Below, one piece after another: positions 21,230 through 28,633 of a stretch of DNA of 64,000 nt. The stretch spans positions 186,001-250,000 of the forward strand of contig NZ_JBEXMJ010000006.1 of assembly GCF_040610475.1 (NCBI RefSeq), in the 5' to 3' direction. Every line of letters begins with the position of its first letter. Positions within the stretch are counted from its first letter, which is position 1. The DNA comes from Actinopolymorpha sp. NPDC004070. Its GTDB lineage: Bacteria; Actinomycetota; Actinomycetes; Propionibacteriales; Actinopolymorphaceae. The position numbers and the translations under genes are program-made. The notes under the pieces were generated by a model. It was not told the DNA's origin. It saw only the letters and a program-made list of their open reading frames with translations, and made no database searches.

Positions 21230-22564
21230 TCAGCCCTCGACCGGCGGCCAGGTCGGCAACGCGCCGTCCGGCGTACAGTCGAACGGCACCGGCTCCCCGA
21301 CGATCTCCAGCTGCGACTGCGCCTCCACCTCCGCGCGCAGGCTCTCCGCGACCAGCAGGTGCACCGTGTCCAGGGTGTCGTGCACCCGGACCAGCCGGAC
21401 GTTCTCCGGATCGGGCCGCCCGCACATCAGGATCGCGGCGGCCACCGCGGCCTCGTCGGTGGGCAGCGCGATCGGCAGCTTCGCCCGGCGCACGCCGCCG
21501 ATCCCCGACGTCATGGCGTTCACGTAGAGCGCGTGCAGGTCGATGTCCTCCAGCACCCGGAACGGCACGAAGTCGGCCAGCCCCACGCCCACCGCGTTGC
21601 CGTACGACGCCTTGCTGATCCCGTGCACGGTGATGTTGGTGACGCGGGGACGCTCGGGTTCGTCGACGCCGGCGATCCACATCCGGCCGATGACGTTGGT
21701 GTCCATGCCGGAGCCGGACTTGTCCTTGCCGAGCTCGTCGACCACCAGCACGTCCAGATCGTCGAACGGCAGCCGGCCCAGCAGCCGGCCGGCCTCGGCG
21801 AGCAGTGCGGTCTCGGCCGGGCCGGCGATGCCGTCGGGTTCGACGAACGCGATCCGGGCGGTCCGCTCGTGGGCGTTCTCGACGATCCCGATGCCGCCGA
21901 GTACGCGGCCGGTCTCGACGATGTGCCGGCCCACCGTGGGAATCCAGCGCGCCAGGCCGGTAGAGCCGTACACGTGGATGCCCTCGGCGCCGCGCTGCTT
22001 GCCCAGGCCGATGGCGGCGATCTTGCCCAGCCCGGACTCGATCTCGCCGTGGAAGTCGGTGTGTGGCTTGATCCGGTTGACCAGCAGGATCCCGTCGGCC
22101 TGGGCGGCGTTGGCGTCGAGGTGGACCATCGGGCCGTCGGGCACCCGGCCGAGCTCGATGGTGTCCATGGTCGCCCGGATCGGGACGCCCATCGTCTCCT
22201 CGGTCACGCCGTATGACGCGAGGACGGCGACCTGACCCTCCGCGGTCGCGCCGCCGTGGGACCCCATCGCCGGTACGACGAACGGCTCGGCCCCGGCCGC
22301 CCGCAGCCAGTCACACGCCGCCCGGACCACCGTCGCCAGGTCGTGGATGCCCCGGCTGCCGGCGGTGACCGCGACACTCATCCCCGGCCGGATCCGCGCC
22401 CGCAGCGCCTCCAGCTCCCGGGCCGTCGCGGCGGCCACGTCCTGCTCGGCCGGTACGTCGTAGTGCTGGCGGACCGGGATCAGCCGCGGCAGCGGTGCCC
22501 GCGGACCGAGCTCGCGTACGCGTTCGAAGGGGCCGAGCCCGGTCGGGCTGGTGGCGTCGCTCAC
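21230..22564 (-). CDS. LarA-like (DUF2088) racemase/epimerase family protein
   Basis: A 444-residue protein of the lactate-racemase LarA-like superfamily. Recognisable segments are AVTAGSRGIHDLATVVRAA, VPAMGSHGGATAEGQ and RIKPHTDFHGEIESGLGK. Characterised LarA uses a nickel-pincer cofactor made by LarB, LarC and LarE, and none of these genes lies nearby, so a different cofactor state or reaction is possible. GTG start with GGGAGGA upstream. It follows the UxaA gene by 67 nt, suggesting a joint role in hydroxyacid or sugar-acid breakdown, perhaps epimerising a 2-hydroxyacid before dehydration. Confidence 0.82.
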   Translation of the reverse strand: MSDATSPTGLGPFERVRELGPRAPLPRLIPVRQHYDVPAEQDVAAATARELEALRARIRPGMSVAVTAGSRGIHDLATVVRAACDWLRAAGAEPFVVPAMGSHGGATAEGQVAVLASYGVTEETMGVPIRATMDTIELGRVPDGPMVHLDANAAQADGILLVNRIKPHTDFHGEIESGLGKIAAIGLGKQRGAEGIHVYGSTGLARWIPTVGRHIVETGRVLGGIGIVENAHERTARIAFVEPDGIAGPAETALLAEAGRLLGRLPFDDLDVLVVDELGKDKSGSGMDTNVIGRMWIAGVDEPERPRVTNITVHGISKASYGNAVGVGLADFVPFRVLEDIDLHALYVNAMTSGIGGVRRAKLPIALPTDEAAVAAAILMCGRPDPENVRLVRVHDTLDTVHLLVAESLRAEVEAQSQLEIVGEPVPFDCTPDGALPTWPPVEG

Positions 22565-22582
22565 GGCGTTCCTCCCTGGATT

Positions 22583-22618
22583 CGCGCTTCGGGTCGCGCT
22601 TCGGGTCGCGCTTCGGGT
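22583..22618. repeat. Tandem repeat, 3 x 12 bp
   Basis: CGCGCTTCGGGT occurs three times head to tail in the gap between the UxaA and LarA-like genes, followed by a partial fourth copy. It lies just upstream of the LarA-like ribosome binding site. It is probably a slippage product; an effect on coupling between the two genes is conceivable. Confidence 0.8.
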
Positions 22619-22631
22619 CGGGCGTACCGGC

Positions 22632-24197
22632 TCACATCACCGCGCCGAGCTGCCACGGCACGAACTCCTCGTCGCCGTAGCCGAGCTCCTCGCTCTTGGT
22701 CTTCTCACCCGACGCCGTGGCCAGCACCCGGTCGAAGATCTGCTTGCCGACCTCGGCGACGGACGCCTCCCCGTCGGCGACCACGCCGCAGTTGATGTCC
22801 ATGTCGTCGGTCATCCGCTGGTAGACGTCGGAGTTGGTGGCGAGCTTCATCGACGGAGTGGGCTTGCACCCGAACGCCGACCCGCGGCCGGTGGTGAAGC
22901 ACAGCACCTGCGAGCCACCCGCGACCATGCCGGTCGCGTTCACCGGGTCGTAGCCGGGGGTGTCCATGAAGACCAGACCCTTCGCGGTGATCTGCTCGGC
23001 GAACTCCACGACGTCGGCCAGGTTGGTCGTCCCGCCCTTGGCCGCGGCGCCGAGGGACTTCTCCAGGATCGTGGTGAGGCCTCCCGCCTTGTTGCCCGGC
23101 GAGGGGTTGTTGTCCATCGAACCGGAGTGCTTGGCGGTGTAGTCCTCCCACCAGTGGATCCGGCGGATCAGCTTCTCCCCCACCTCGCGGCTGACTGCGC
23201 GGCGGGCAAGCAGGTGCTCGGCGCCGTAGATCTCCGGCGTCTCCCCGAAGACCGCGGTGCCCCCGTGGGCGACCAGCAGGTCGGCGGCCGCACCGAGCGC
23301 GGGGTTGGCGGTGATGCCGGAGTAGCCGTCGGAGCCACCGCACTCCATCGCCAGGATCAGCTCACTGGCGGGCACGGTCTGCCGGGTCACGCCGTTGACG
23401 TCGGGCAGCATGTCCTTGATCCGGGCGATGCCCTCGGCCACGGTCTTGCGGGTGCCGCCGAGCTCCTGAATGGTCATCGGCACGGTGATCTTGTGATCCG
23501 GGATGTTCCAGTGCTCGACCAGGCCGGCGACCTGGTTGACCTCGCAGCCGAGCCCGAGGACGAGGAAGCCGGCGAAGTTCGGGTGGTTGGCGTAGCCGGT
23601 GAGCGTACGCCGGAGCACCTCGAAGCCCTCGCTGCCCGGACCGGCCATGCCGCAGCCGGTGCTGTGGGTGAGGGAGACCACGCCGTCGACGTTCGGGAAC
23701 TCGTCGAGCACGTCGTACTTGAACCGCTCGGCGATCAGCTTCGCCGCGGTGGCCGAGCAGTTGACCGTGGTGAGGATGCCGATGTAGTTGCGGGTGGCCA
23801 CCCGGCCGTCGGGCCGGACGATGCCCTGGAACGTCGCCCGGGCGTTCTCGGGTACGTACTCGGTGGGCCGGGCGTCGACGCCGAAGTCGTACTCCCGCTC
23901 GAACATCTGGAACGCCGTGTTGTGCGTGTGCACGTGCTGCCCGGGCACGATGGGCTCGCTGGCGAATCCGATGACCTGGCCGTACTTGCGGACCGGCTCA
24001 CCCGGGGCGACCGGCGCCACGGCGAGCTTGTGACCGCGCGGCACAGCGTCGGTGACCTGAAGGGACCCGCCGGTGGGCAGCGCGTAGCTGCCGGGCGCGA
24101 GGTCGCCCATCGCGATCACGACGTTGTCGGTCTCGTGCAGCCGCAGGGTGGACTCGGCGAGCGCGGGCTGGTCGGTGGCGGGCGTCACGGGCGTCAC
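22632..24197 (-). CDS. UxaA/GarD family sugar-acid dehydratase
   Basis: A 521-residue protein. An N-terminal SAF domain (about 1-90; RLHETDNVVIAMGDLAPG) is followed by the large dehydratase domain (ATRNYIGILTTVNCSATAAK, HSTGCGMAGPG, GCEVNQVAGLVEHW, MECGGSDGYSGITANPALG). The family includes altronate and galactarate dehydratases, iron-dependent enzymes that dehydrate sugar acids to 2-keto-3-deoxy acids. GTG 24197 is chosen because GGAAGGTGA lies immediately upstream; an ATG 21 nt earlier has no ribosome site. It diverges from a GntR/FCD regulator and precedes the LarA-like gene. Confidence 0.92.
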   Translation of the reverse strand: MTPVTPATDQPALAESTLRLHETDNVVIAMGDLAPGSYALPTGGSLQVTDAVPRGHKLAVAPVAPGEPVRKYGQVIGFASEPIVPGQHVHTHNTAFQMFEREYDFGVDARPTEYVPENARATFQGIVRPDGRVATRNYIGILTTVNCSATAAKLIAERFKYDVLDEFPNVDGVVSLTHSTGCGMAGPGSEGFEVLRRTLTGYANHPNFAGFLVLGLGCEVNQVAGLVEHWNIPDHKITVPMTIQELGGTRKTVAEGIARIKDMLPDVNGVTRQTVPASELILAMECGGSDGYSGITANPALGAAADLLVAHGGTAVFGETPEIYGAEHLLARRAVSREVGEKLIRRIHWWEDYTAKHSGSMDNNPSPGNKAGGLTTILEKSLGAAAKGGTTNLADVVEFAEQITAKGLVFMDTPGYDPVNATGMVAGGSQVLCFTTGRGSAFGCKPTPSMKLATNSDVYQRMTDDMDINCGVVADGEASVAEVGKQIFDRVLATASGEKTKSEELGYGDEEFVPWQLGAVM

Positions 24198-24312
24198 TTG
24201 TGTCACCTTCCAAGTCATCTGATGTTTCAATGTCGGGAATCGTACCCGGTCCACAACGGCTGCGGACCGCCGTAGGGCGTGTTCGGGAGGCGACGTCAGG
24301 CAGGTGCCATAG

Positions 24313-24339
24313 GGTTGGACGGCAGTCGACCCACCAACC
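24313..24339. promoter_or_regulatory. Inverted repeat in UxaA/GntR divergent region
   Basis: GGTTGG (24313-24318) and CCAACC (24334-24339) form a 6-bp inverted repeat with a 15-bp spacer, about 50 bp upstream of the GntR start. The position suits an operator for the divergent genes, but the long spacer is unusual for FCD regulators, so this is a weak candidate. Confidence 0.3.
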
Positions 24340-24387
24340 TGTCCGATGGTGGTCACCTTGGCGATCACCTGAGGAGGCACGGCGGAC

Positions 24388-25251
24388 ATGACCGACCGGA
24401 AACCACGACCGAGGAAGCCGGCCCACGTCCCGACCGGCCGCGACGGGCGCGGACCCGGCGACGGCGAGGCCGTACGAGGTGCCGGCGCGGTCACCGGTGT
24501 CAGCCGGTCCGGGCTCGCCGACCAGCTGGCCGAACGCCTGCTGGACGAGATCGTCGCGGGCGTCTACCCACCCGACAGCCGGCTCCCGCCCGAGCCGGTC
24601 CTCGCCGAACGCGCCGGCGTCAGCCGGCTGACCCTGCGCGAGGCCATCAAGGACCTCCGCCAGCGGGGCGTGCTGCGGGTCCAGCAGGGGCGCGGGACGT
24701 TCGTGAACCAGCCCGACACCTGGGCGCCGTTCGACAGCACGGTGCTCAACGCGCGGGCGCTGCTGGAGTCGGGGTACGAACTCGCGCACGAGCTGACCGA
24801 GCTGCGCCGCATCGTCGAGCGAGGGATCGCCGAGCTCGCCGCGGTCCGGCGTACCGACGAGGACCTTGACCGGATGGAGGCCGCGGTGGCCACCATGCGC
24901 GAGGCCTGGGCGGTGCAGGACCTCGACGCGTTCAGCTCCGCCGACGTCGACTTCCACGACGCGCTGCTGCGGGCGGCCGGGAACGCCTTCGCGCTGACGC
25001 TGTTCCACTCCGTCGACGGCGCGCTGCGTTCGGTACGCCGGCGCACGGTCGAGGAGAACGCCGAACTCGCCGAGCGCGCGATCGACTACCACGCCAAGAT
25101 CATGAGTGCCGTACGCCGGAAGGCACGCCGGTCGGCCGGGGCGCTGATGGACGAGCACCTGCAGGAAACCGAGGACTTCACCGCCGCGCTGGCCGCCTCC
25201 GCCCGGGCCAGGGCCGAGGAGAACGACACCCGTACCCGCCGCCGCGCCTGA
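24388..25251 (+). CDS. GntR family regulator, FadR/FCD subfamily
   Basis: A 287-residue regulator. A basic, disordered N-terminus (about 1-40) precedes the winged helix (LADQLAERLLDEIVAGVYPP, LAERAGVSRLTLREAIKDLR, VQQGRGTFVNQP). The FCD domain follows with VDFHDALLRAAGN and the metal-type histidines. GAGGAGG lies 9 nt upstream of the ATG. It is divergent from the UxaA/LarA-like pair, which it probably represses until a sugar acid or its breakdown product binds. A long hairpin starts 18 nt after its stop. Confidence 0.92.
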   Translation: MTDRKPRPRKPAHVPTGRDGRGPGDGEAVRGAGAVTGVSRSGLADQLAERLLDEIVAGVYPPDSRLPPEPVLAERAGVSRLTLREAIKDLRQRGVLRVQQGRGTFVNQPDTWAPFDSTVLNARALLESGYELAHELTELRRIVERGIAELAAVRRTDEDLDRMEAAVATMREAWAVQDLDAFSSADVDFHDALLRAAGNAFALTLFHSVDGALRSVRRRTVEENAELAERAIDYHAKIMSAVRRKARRSAGALMDEHLQETEDFTAALAASARARAEENDTRTRRRA

Positions 25252-25268
25252 CCGCCGAGCAAGCGGGC

Positions 25269-25320
25269 CGAGCTGGGGAGACTTACGGGTGCTATAGGCC
25301 CCGTGAGTCTCCCCAGCTCG
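25269..25320. repeat. Long hairpin repeat, copy 1
   Basis: Arms 25269-25289 and 25300-25320 are 21-bp inverted repeats with a single T/C difference (a G-T pair in RNA); the loop is TGCTATAGGC. There is no T-run after it. A nearly identical copy lies at 26348-26401, exactly 1080 bp downstream and in the same loop orientation. It stands between the GntR stop and the DUF559-type gene, so it may terminate transcription, but the sequence identity of the two copies suggests a repeat family. Confidence 0.85.
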
Positions 25321-25384
25321 CGTGCCCGGCTCGTCGTCCACAGGCCGTCCGGGGTCGGAAGGCCGAATTGTGGGACCGTCACCC

Positions 25385-26377
25385 ATGCCCACCCCGCTCC
25401 CGCAGTTGCTCCTTGAAACGATCGAGAAGCAGGCCGGGGTAGTTCTCCTGGAGCAGGTGCGCGGGTGCGGCATGACCCCCGACCAGGTCCGTGCCCGGGT
25501 GGAATCCGGCAGATGGCAACGGCTGTTTCCCCGTGTCTACCTCACCCATGGCGGGCCGGCGCAGCGACCGAGCAGCCGGTGGGCGGCGCTGCTGTACGCG
25601 GGTACGGACGCGCTGTTGAGTCATGGCACCGCCGCCGAGCTTTGGGGCCTGCTCGACGGGCCGGTCGTCGCGAACGCGCCGGTCGACGTCACCGTTCCGA
25701 AGGAGCGCCGCGTACGGCCCCAGCCCGGACTGTGCCTCCATTACTCCACGCGGGTGGCGGCGATCCGTCACCCGACTCGGGTTCCCCCTCGTACGCGCGT
25801 CGAAGACACTGTGCTCGACCTGGCGGCCACGACGGAACGGTTTCCCGACATCGTCGCCCTGGTGTGCAGCGCCTGCCAGCGTCGGCTGACGACACCGGCT
25901 CGGCTCCGCGCAGCGCTCGCGGCCCGTCCCAACACTCCGTGGCGCGCGTCTCTTCGGACGATGCTCGCCGAGGTCGGAACGGGCGCTCAGTCGCCGCTCG
26001 AACTGGCCTATCTGCGTTCGGTCGAACGCGCACACGGACTGCCTCGCGGCACCCGGCAAGCCCATCGGCGAACGAATTCGATCAGCCAGTGGATGGACGT
26101 CCGCTACGACGAGTACCTCCTCGTCGTGGAACTCGACGGGCGACTCGGCCACGTCGGTGACGGTGCGTTCCGTGACCGGCGGCGGGACAACCTCGCGGCC
26201 GAGAGCGGGTACTGGACGTTGCGGTACGGCTGGGCGGAGACGATCGGCCGGCCCTGTGGCGTCGCCGAACAGGTGGCCCTCGTCCTGCGCCAGCGGGGAT
26301 GGCGGGGAAGGCTCAGGGCCTGCCGGCGGTGCGGCGACTCAGAAAACACGAGCTGGGGAGACTTACGGGTGCCATAG
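25385..26377 (+). CDS. DUF559/AbiEi-like protein bracketed by hairpins
   Basis: A 330-residue protein of the actinobacterial type with an AbiEi-antitoxin-like N-terminus (winged-helix pattern MTPDQVRARVESGRWQRLFP and RVYLTHGG, about 30-56) and a C-terminal DUF559/Vsr-like nuclease fold. Candidate active-site acids are Glu206 (SPLEL), Asp238 and the ELD of VVELDG (249-251), followed by RDRRRDNLAAESGYWTLRYGW. No toxin gene is adjacent. The last residues (TSWGDLRVP) and the TAG stop are encoded inside the left arm and loop of hairpin copy 2, so the natural C-terminus may have been replaced. The function is unknown; DNA binding or cleavage is plausible. Confidence 0.75.
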   Translation: MPTPLPQLLLETIEKQAGVVLLEQVRGCGMTPDQVRARVESGRWQRLFPRVYLTHGGPAQRPSSRWAALLYAGTDALLSHGTAAELWGLLDGPVVANAPVDVTVPKERRVRPQPGLCLHYSTRVAAIRHPTRVPPRTRVEDTVLDLAATTERFPDIVALVCSACQRRLTTPARLRAALAARPNTPWRASLRTMLAEVGTGAQSPLELAYLRSVERAHGLPRGTRQAHRRTNSISQWMDVRYDEYLLVVELDGRLGHVGDGAFRDRRRDNLAAESGYWTLRYGWAETIGRPCGVAEQVALVLRQRGWRGRLRACRRCGDSENTSWGDLRVP

Positions 26378-26401
26378 GCCCCGTAAGTCTCCCCAGCTCG
26401 T
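26348..26401. repeat. Long hairpin repeat, copy 2
   Basis: Arms 26348-26369 and 26380-26401 form a perfect 22-bp inverted repeat with loop TGCCATAGGC, in which GCC-ATA-GGC can extend the stem. Apart from two bases it equals copy 1. The stop codon of the preceding gene lies in the loop (26375-26377). It sits between convergent genes, where a bidirectional terminator is expected, but lacks a T-run. Confidence 0.88.
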
Positions 26402-26418
26402 CGAGATGGCAGCGTGGG

Positions 26419-27519
26419 TCAGAGGATTTCGAGGGCGTCCAGGTCTGGGGTCGCGGGGCCGGTGTGCGAGGTTTCCCCGGAGTACCAGAACGCGGTCGAG
26501 GCGATGTCGTCCTGCAGCGGGAGGTACCGCCCGCCCGAACGCCAGCCCAGTGCCTGCACCGTCACCTTCAGGTCGGAGGCGAAGCGGATCGGGTCGAGGA
26601 CGTGCCAGCGGTACATCCCGAACCGCTGCTGGCTCTGGTACAACCCGTCCGGCGCGATGATCTGGTGCAGGCCGAGGAACGGAGTCGAGAACGCCGTGTA
26701 ACCCTGCCCGGGGACGTCGAAGTTCCACGCCCCGCCGAAGTAGTCCTCGGTGCCGGTGCCACAGATCGTCGGGAACTCCTCGTCCCCGTCCAGGAAGAAC
26801 TTCAGCTCACCCTCGCCCCACCAGCCGACGCTGTTGACGCCCCAGGCGAGGTAGGTGCCGACGTAGTGGCCGGCACCCGTCACGCCGTCCAGGATGGTGT
26901 GCACGTCCTTGCTGGCAAGCGGGTTGCTCCGCCGCCACTGCGAGTGGAAGTACGCGACTCCGCCGCCATCGTCGCCCTGGGCGCCGACCTCGGTGAGCGT
27001 GTAGTCCACCTGGTAGTAGACGATCACGTCCTCGTCGGCGAGGTTCTCCAGGCTGACCCGCGCGTTGCGCAGGAACGGCATCGTCCAGTACGAGTTGAAG
27101 CCGCCGTTGGGGTTGACCGCCACCGGCATCGAGCTCAGCTGGGCGAACTTCCCCCAGCCCTGGCCGAAGAAGTCACCCACCGGCACCTCGACGGCCGGGC
27201 GGGTGTCGTCGTCCCAGTAGAAGCGCAGCAGCAGCCGGCGCCAGTTCGACACGTGCGTGGTGAGCCAGATGTGCTGGATCGCACCGGGCCCGTCGATGTC
27301 GGCGAGAGTCGCCGTCTCCCCCGCCCCGATCCGGATCGAGGGCGAGACCTTCCAGCCCAGGCCGAGGTCGCGGGCCGCCCTGGCACCCGTACCTTCGGTC
27401 GCCGCGCCGCCACGCCCCTTCTCTCCGGTGGGGTTCTCCGCGCTGATCGACCGGGTGACCGCACCGGACAGGTGCGCCAGATCGCCGAGGCCACTCACGA
27501 GACCCGAATTACCGCTCAC
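26419..27519 (-). CDS. GH172 (DUF2961) family glycoside hydrolase
   Basis: A 366-residue DUF2961 protein. Family members form oligomeric beta-jelly-roll enzymes; characterised ones act on alpha-D-fructofuranosides/difructose dianhydride or as exo-D-arabinofuranosidases. Typical stretches are DIDGPGAIQHIWLTTH, RFYWDDDTRPAVEVPVGDFFG, GEGELKFFLDGDEEFPTICGTGTEDYFGGAW (in parts) and the C-terminal FRSD-like RFASDLKVTVQALGW. No signal peptide is seen, so it is probably cytoplasmic. GTG start with GGAAAGG 7 nt upstream. Its genes next door give no substrate hint; with the GH127 enzyme 31 kb away it suggests pentofuranose/fructofuranose glycan use. Confidence 0.88.
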   Translation of the reverse strand: MSGNSGLVSGLGDLAHLSGAVTRSISAENPTGEKGRGGAATEGTGARAARDLGLGWKVSPSIRIGAGETATLADIDGPGAIQHIWLTTHVSNWRRLLLRFYWDDDTRPAVEVPVGDFFGQGWGKFAQLSSMPVAVNPNGGFNSYWTMPFLRNARVSLENLADEDVIVYYQVDYTLTEVGAQGDDGGGVAYFHSQWRRSNPLASKDVHTILDGVTGAGHYVGTYLAWGVNSVGWWGEGELKFFLDGDEEFPTICGTGTEDYFGGAWNFDVPGQGYTAFSTPFLGLHQIIAPDGLYQSQQRFGMYRWHVLDPIRFASDLKVTVQALGWRSGGRYLPLQDDIASTAFWYSGETSHTGPATPDLDALEIL

Positions 27520-27708
27520 GCCACGCCTTTCCGCAGATGTTCGTCGTCGAGTCGGTCCGTCCGCGCTCCTGACAGGCGAGCCGTCAGGAACGAAGCGCGG
27601 ACCGACCCGACGACGCTATCGGGAAGACGGCGTACCGCGGCAGGTCGACAGGGGTGCGTCGGCCGGCCCGCGCGTCCGGTTGCGGACGCGCGGGCGGCGC
27701 CGAGCAGA

Positions 27709-27793
27709 AGGACGAGCTGGTCGGAACGACGAACCGGCGAGAACGACGAGCTGGTTCGAACGACGGGCTGGTCGGAACGACGAACCGGTCAGA
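27709..27793. repeat. Tandem repeat, 5 x 17 bp
   Basis: Five head-to-tail 17-bp units of the form ACGACGArCyGGtcrGA occupy 27709-27793. The fifth overlaps the stop codon of the YceI gene (27789-27791), so the array forms its immediate 3' region on the minus strand. Units differ at several positions, alternating GAGCTGG and GAACCGG cores. The rest of the 269-bp gap up to the GH172 gene shows no gene. Confidence 0.85.
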
Positions 27794-28625
27794 GGGAGGG
27801 GAGTTCCTCGCCCTGCACGGCCTGGATGTTCAGCTCCACCCGGATCGTCGCGCCGACCGCGGCGACGCCGGCCCGCACCAGCTGGTTGTAGCTGATCGCG
27901 AAGTCGTCCCGCTTCAGGTCGGTCGTGGCCCAGAAGCCGGCGCGCACCCCGCCGAAGGTGTCCGGTCCGGCACCGAGGTAGCGCAGGTCCAGGCTCACCG
28001 GCCGGGCGATCGCGTTGATGGTGAGCGTGCCGTCCATCGTCCAGCGGTTCTCGCCGGTCGCGGACAGCCGCCCGCTGCGGAACTCGATCGTGGGATGGCG
28101 CGCGACGTCCAGGAAGTCGGCCGTACGCAGGTGGTCGTCGCGCATCTTGTTGCCGGTCTCGATGCTGTCGGCGGAGATCAGGGCGCGGACCTCGGACTCC
28201 TCGATCGGCCGGGCGACGTAGATCCGGCCGGCGAACCGGGTGAACCGCCCCTTCACGCTGGAGAAGCCCAGGTGCCGGGCGGTCGCCTCGATGTTGGAGT
28301 GGTCCGGGTCGATCACCCACGGCCCCTCCGCCGGCAGCGGCATGCCGCCGGTCCGCGGCAGCGTCACCACACCGAGCGTGGCGCCGCTGCCGCCGACGAC
28401 GACGGTCCGTGCGGCCGGGGTGTGCCCGGGCGCGGTGACGATGGCGGTGTAGGTGCCGGCCGCCAGCGGCCCGGTGACGACGGCACCCTGGCCGTCCGCC
28501 TCGGCCCGGGCCACCTGTTGGCCTCGCAGGTCGGTCACCGTGACGACGCCGTGGGGCACCGGCCAGCCGTCGGGCGTACGCAGGTCGGCGGTGAGCACGG
28601 AGCGGTCCTCCGATTGGGTTGGCAT
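27789..28625 (-). CDS. YceI family protein with carboxypeptidase-regulatory-like domain
   Basis: A 278-residue protein. Residues about 8-90 form a carboxypeptidase-regulatory-like (transthyretin-type) beta domain (TPDGWPVPHGVVTVTDLRGQQVARAEADGQG, in parts), and about 100-278 a YceI lipocalin-like domain (WVIDPDHSNIEATARHLGFSSVKGRF). YceI proteins bind isoprenoid or amphipathic ligands. No signal peptide is seen, unlike E. coli YceI, so it is likely cytoplasmic. ATG 28625 has GAGGAG 6 nt upstream; a GTG at 28637 would overlap the MFS stop. It is the third gene of the MarR-MFS-YceI operon and shares the accessory domain with the pump. Confidence 0.88.
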   Translation of the reverse strand: MPTQSEDRSVLTADLRTPDGWPVPHGVVTVTDLRGQQVARAEADGQGAVVTGPLAAGTYTAIVTAPGHTPAARTVVVGGSGATLGVVTLPRTGGMPLPAEGPWVIDPDHSNIEATARHLGFSSVKGRFTRFAGRIYVARPIEESEVRALISADSIETGNKMRDDHLRTADFLDVARHPTIEFRSGRLSATGENRWTMDGTLTINAIARPVSLDLRYLGAGPDTFGGVRAGFWATTDLKRDDFAISYNQLVRAGVAAVGATIRVELNIQAVQGEELPSL

Positions 28626-28633
28626 GCGGCTCC

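Noticed and set aside
25385..26377. Complete AbiE-type toxin-antitoxin pair
   Set aside because: Only the antitoxin-like domain is found; no nucleotidyltransferase toxin gene adjoins it.
25269..26401. Insertion sequence with terminal inverted repeats
   Set aside because: Each end is a self-contained palindrome, not one arm of an inverted pair, and the enclosed gene is not a recognisable transposase; no target duplication is obvious.
27709..27793. Short CRISPR-like array
   Set aside because: Units are contiguous 17-bp repeats without spacers and no cas genes are present.
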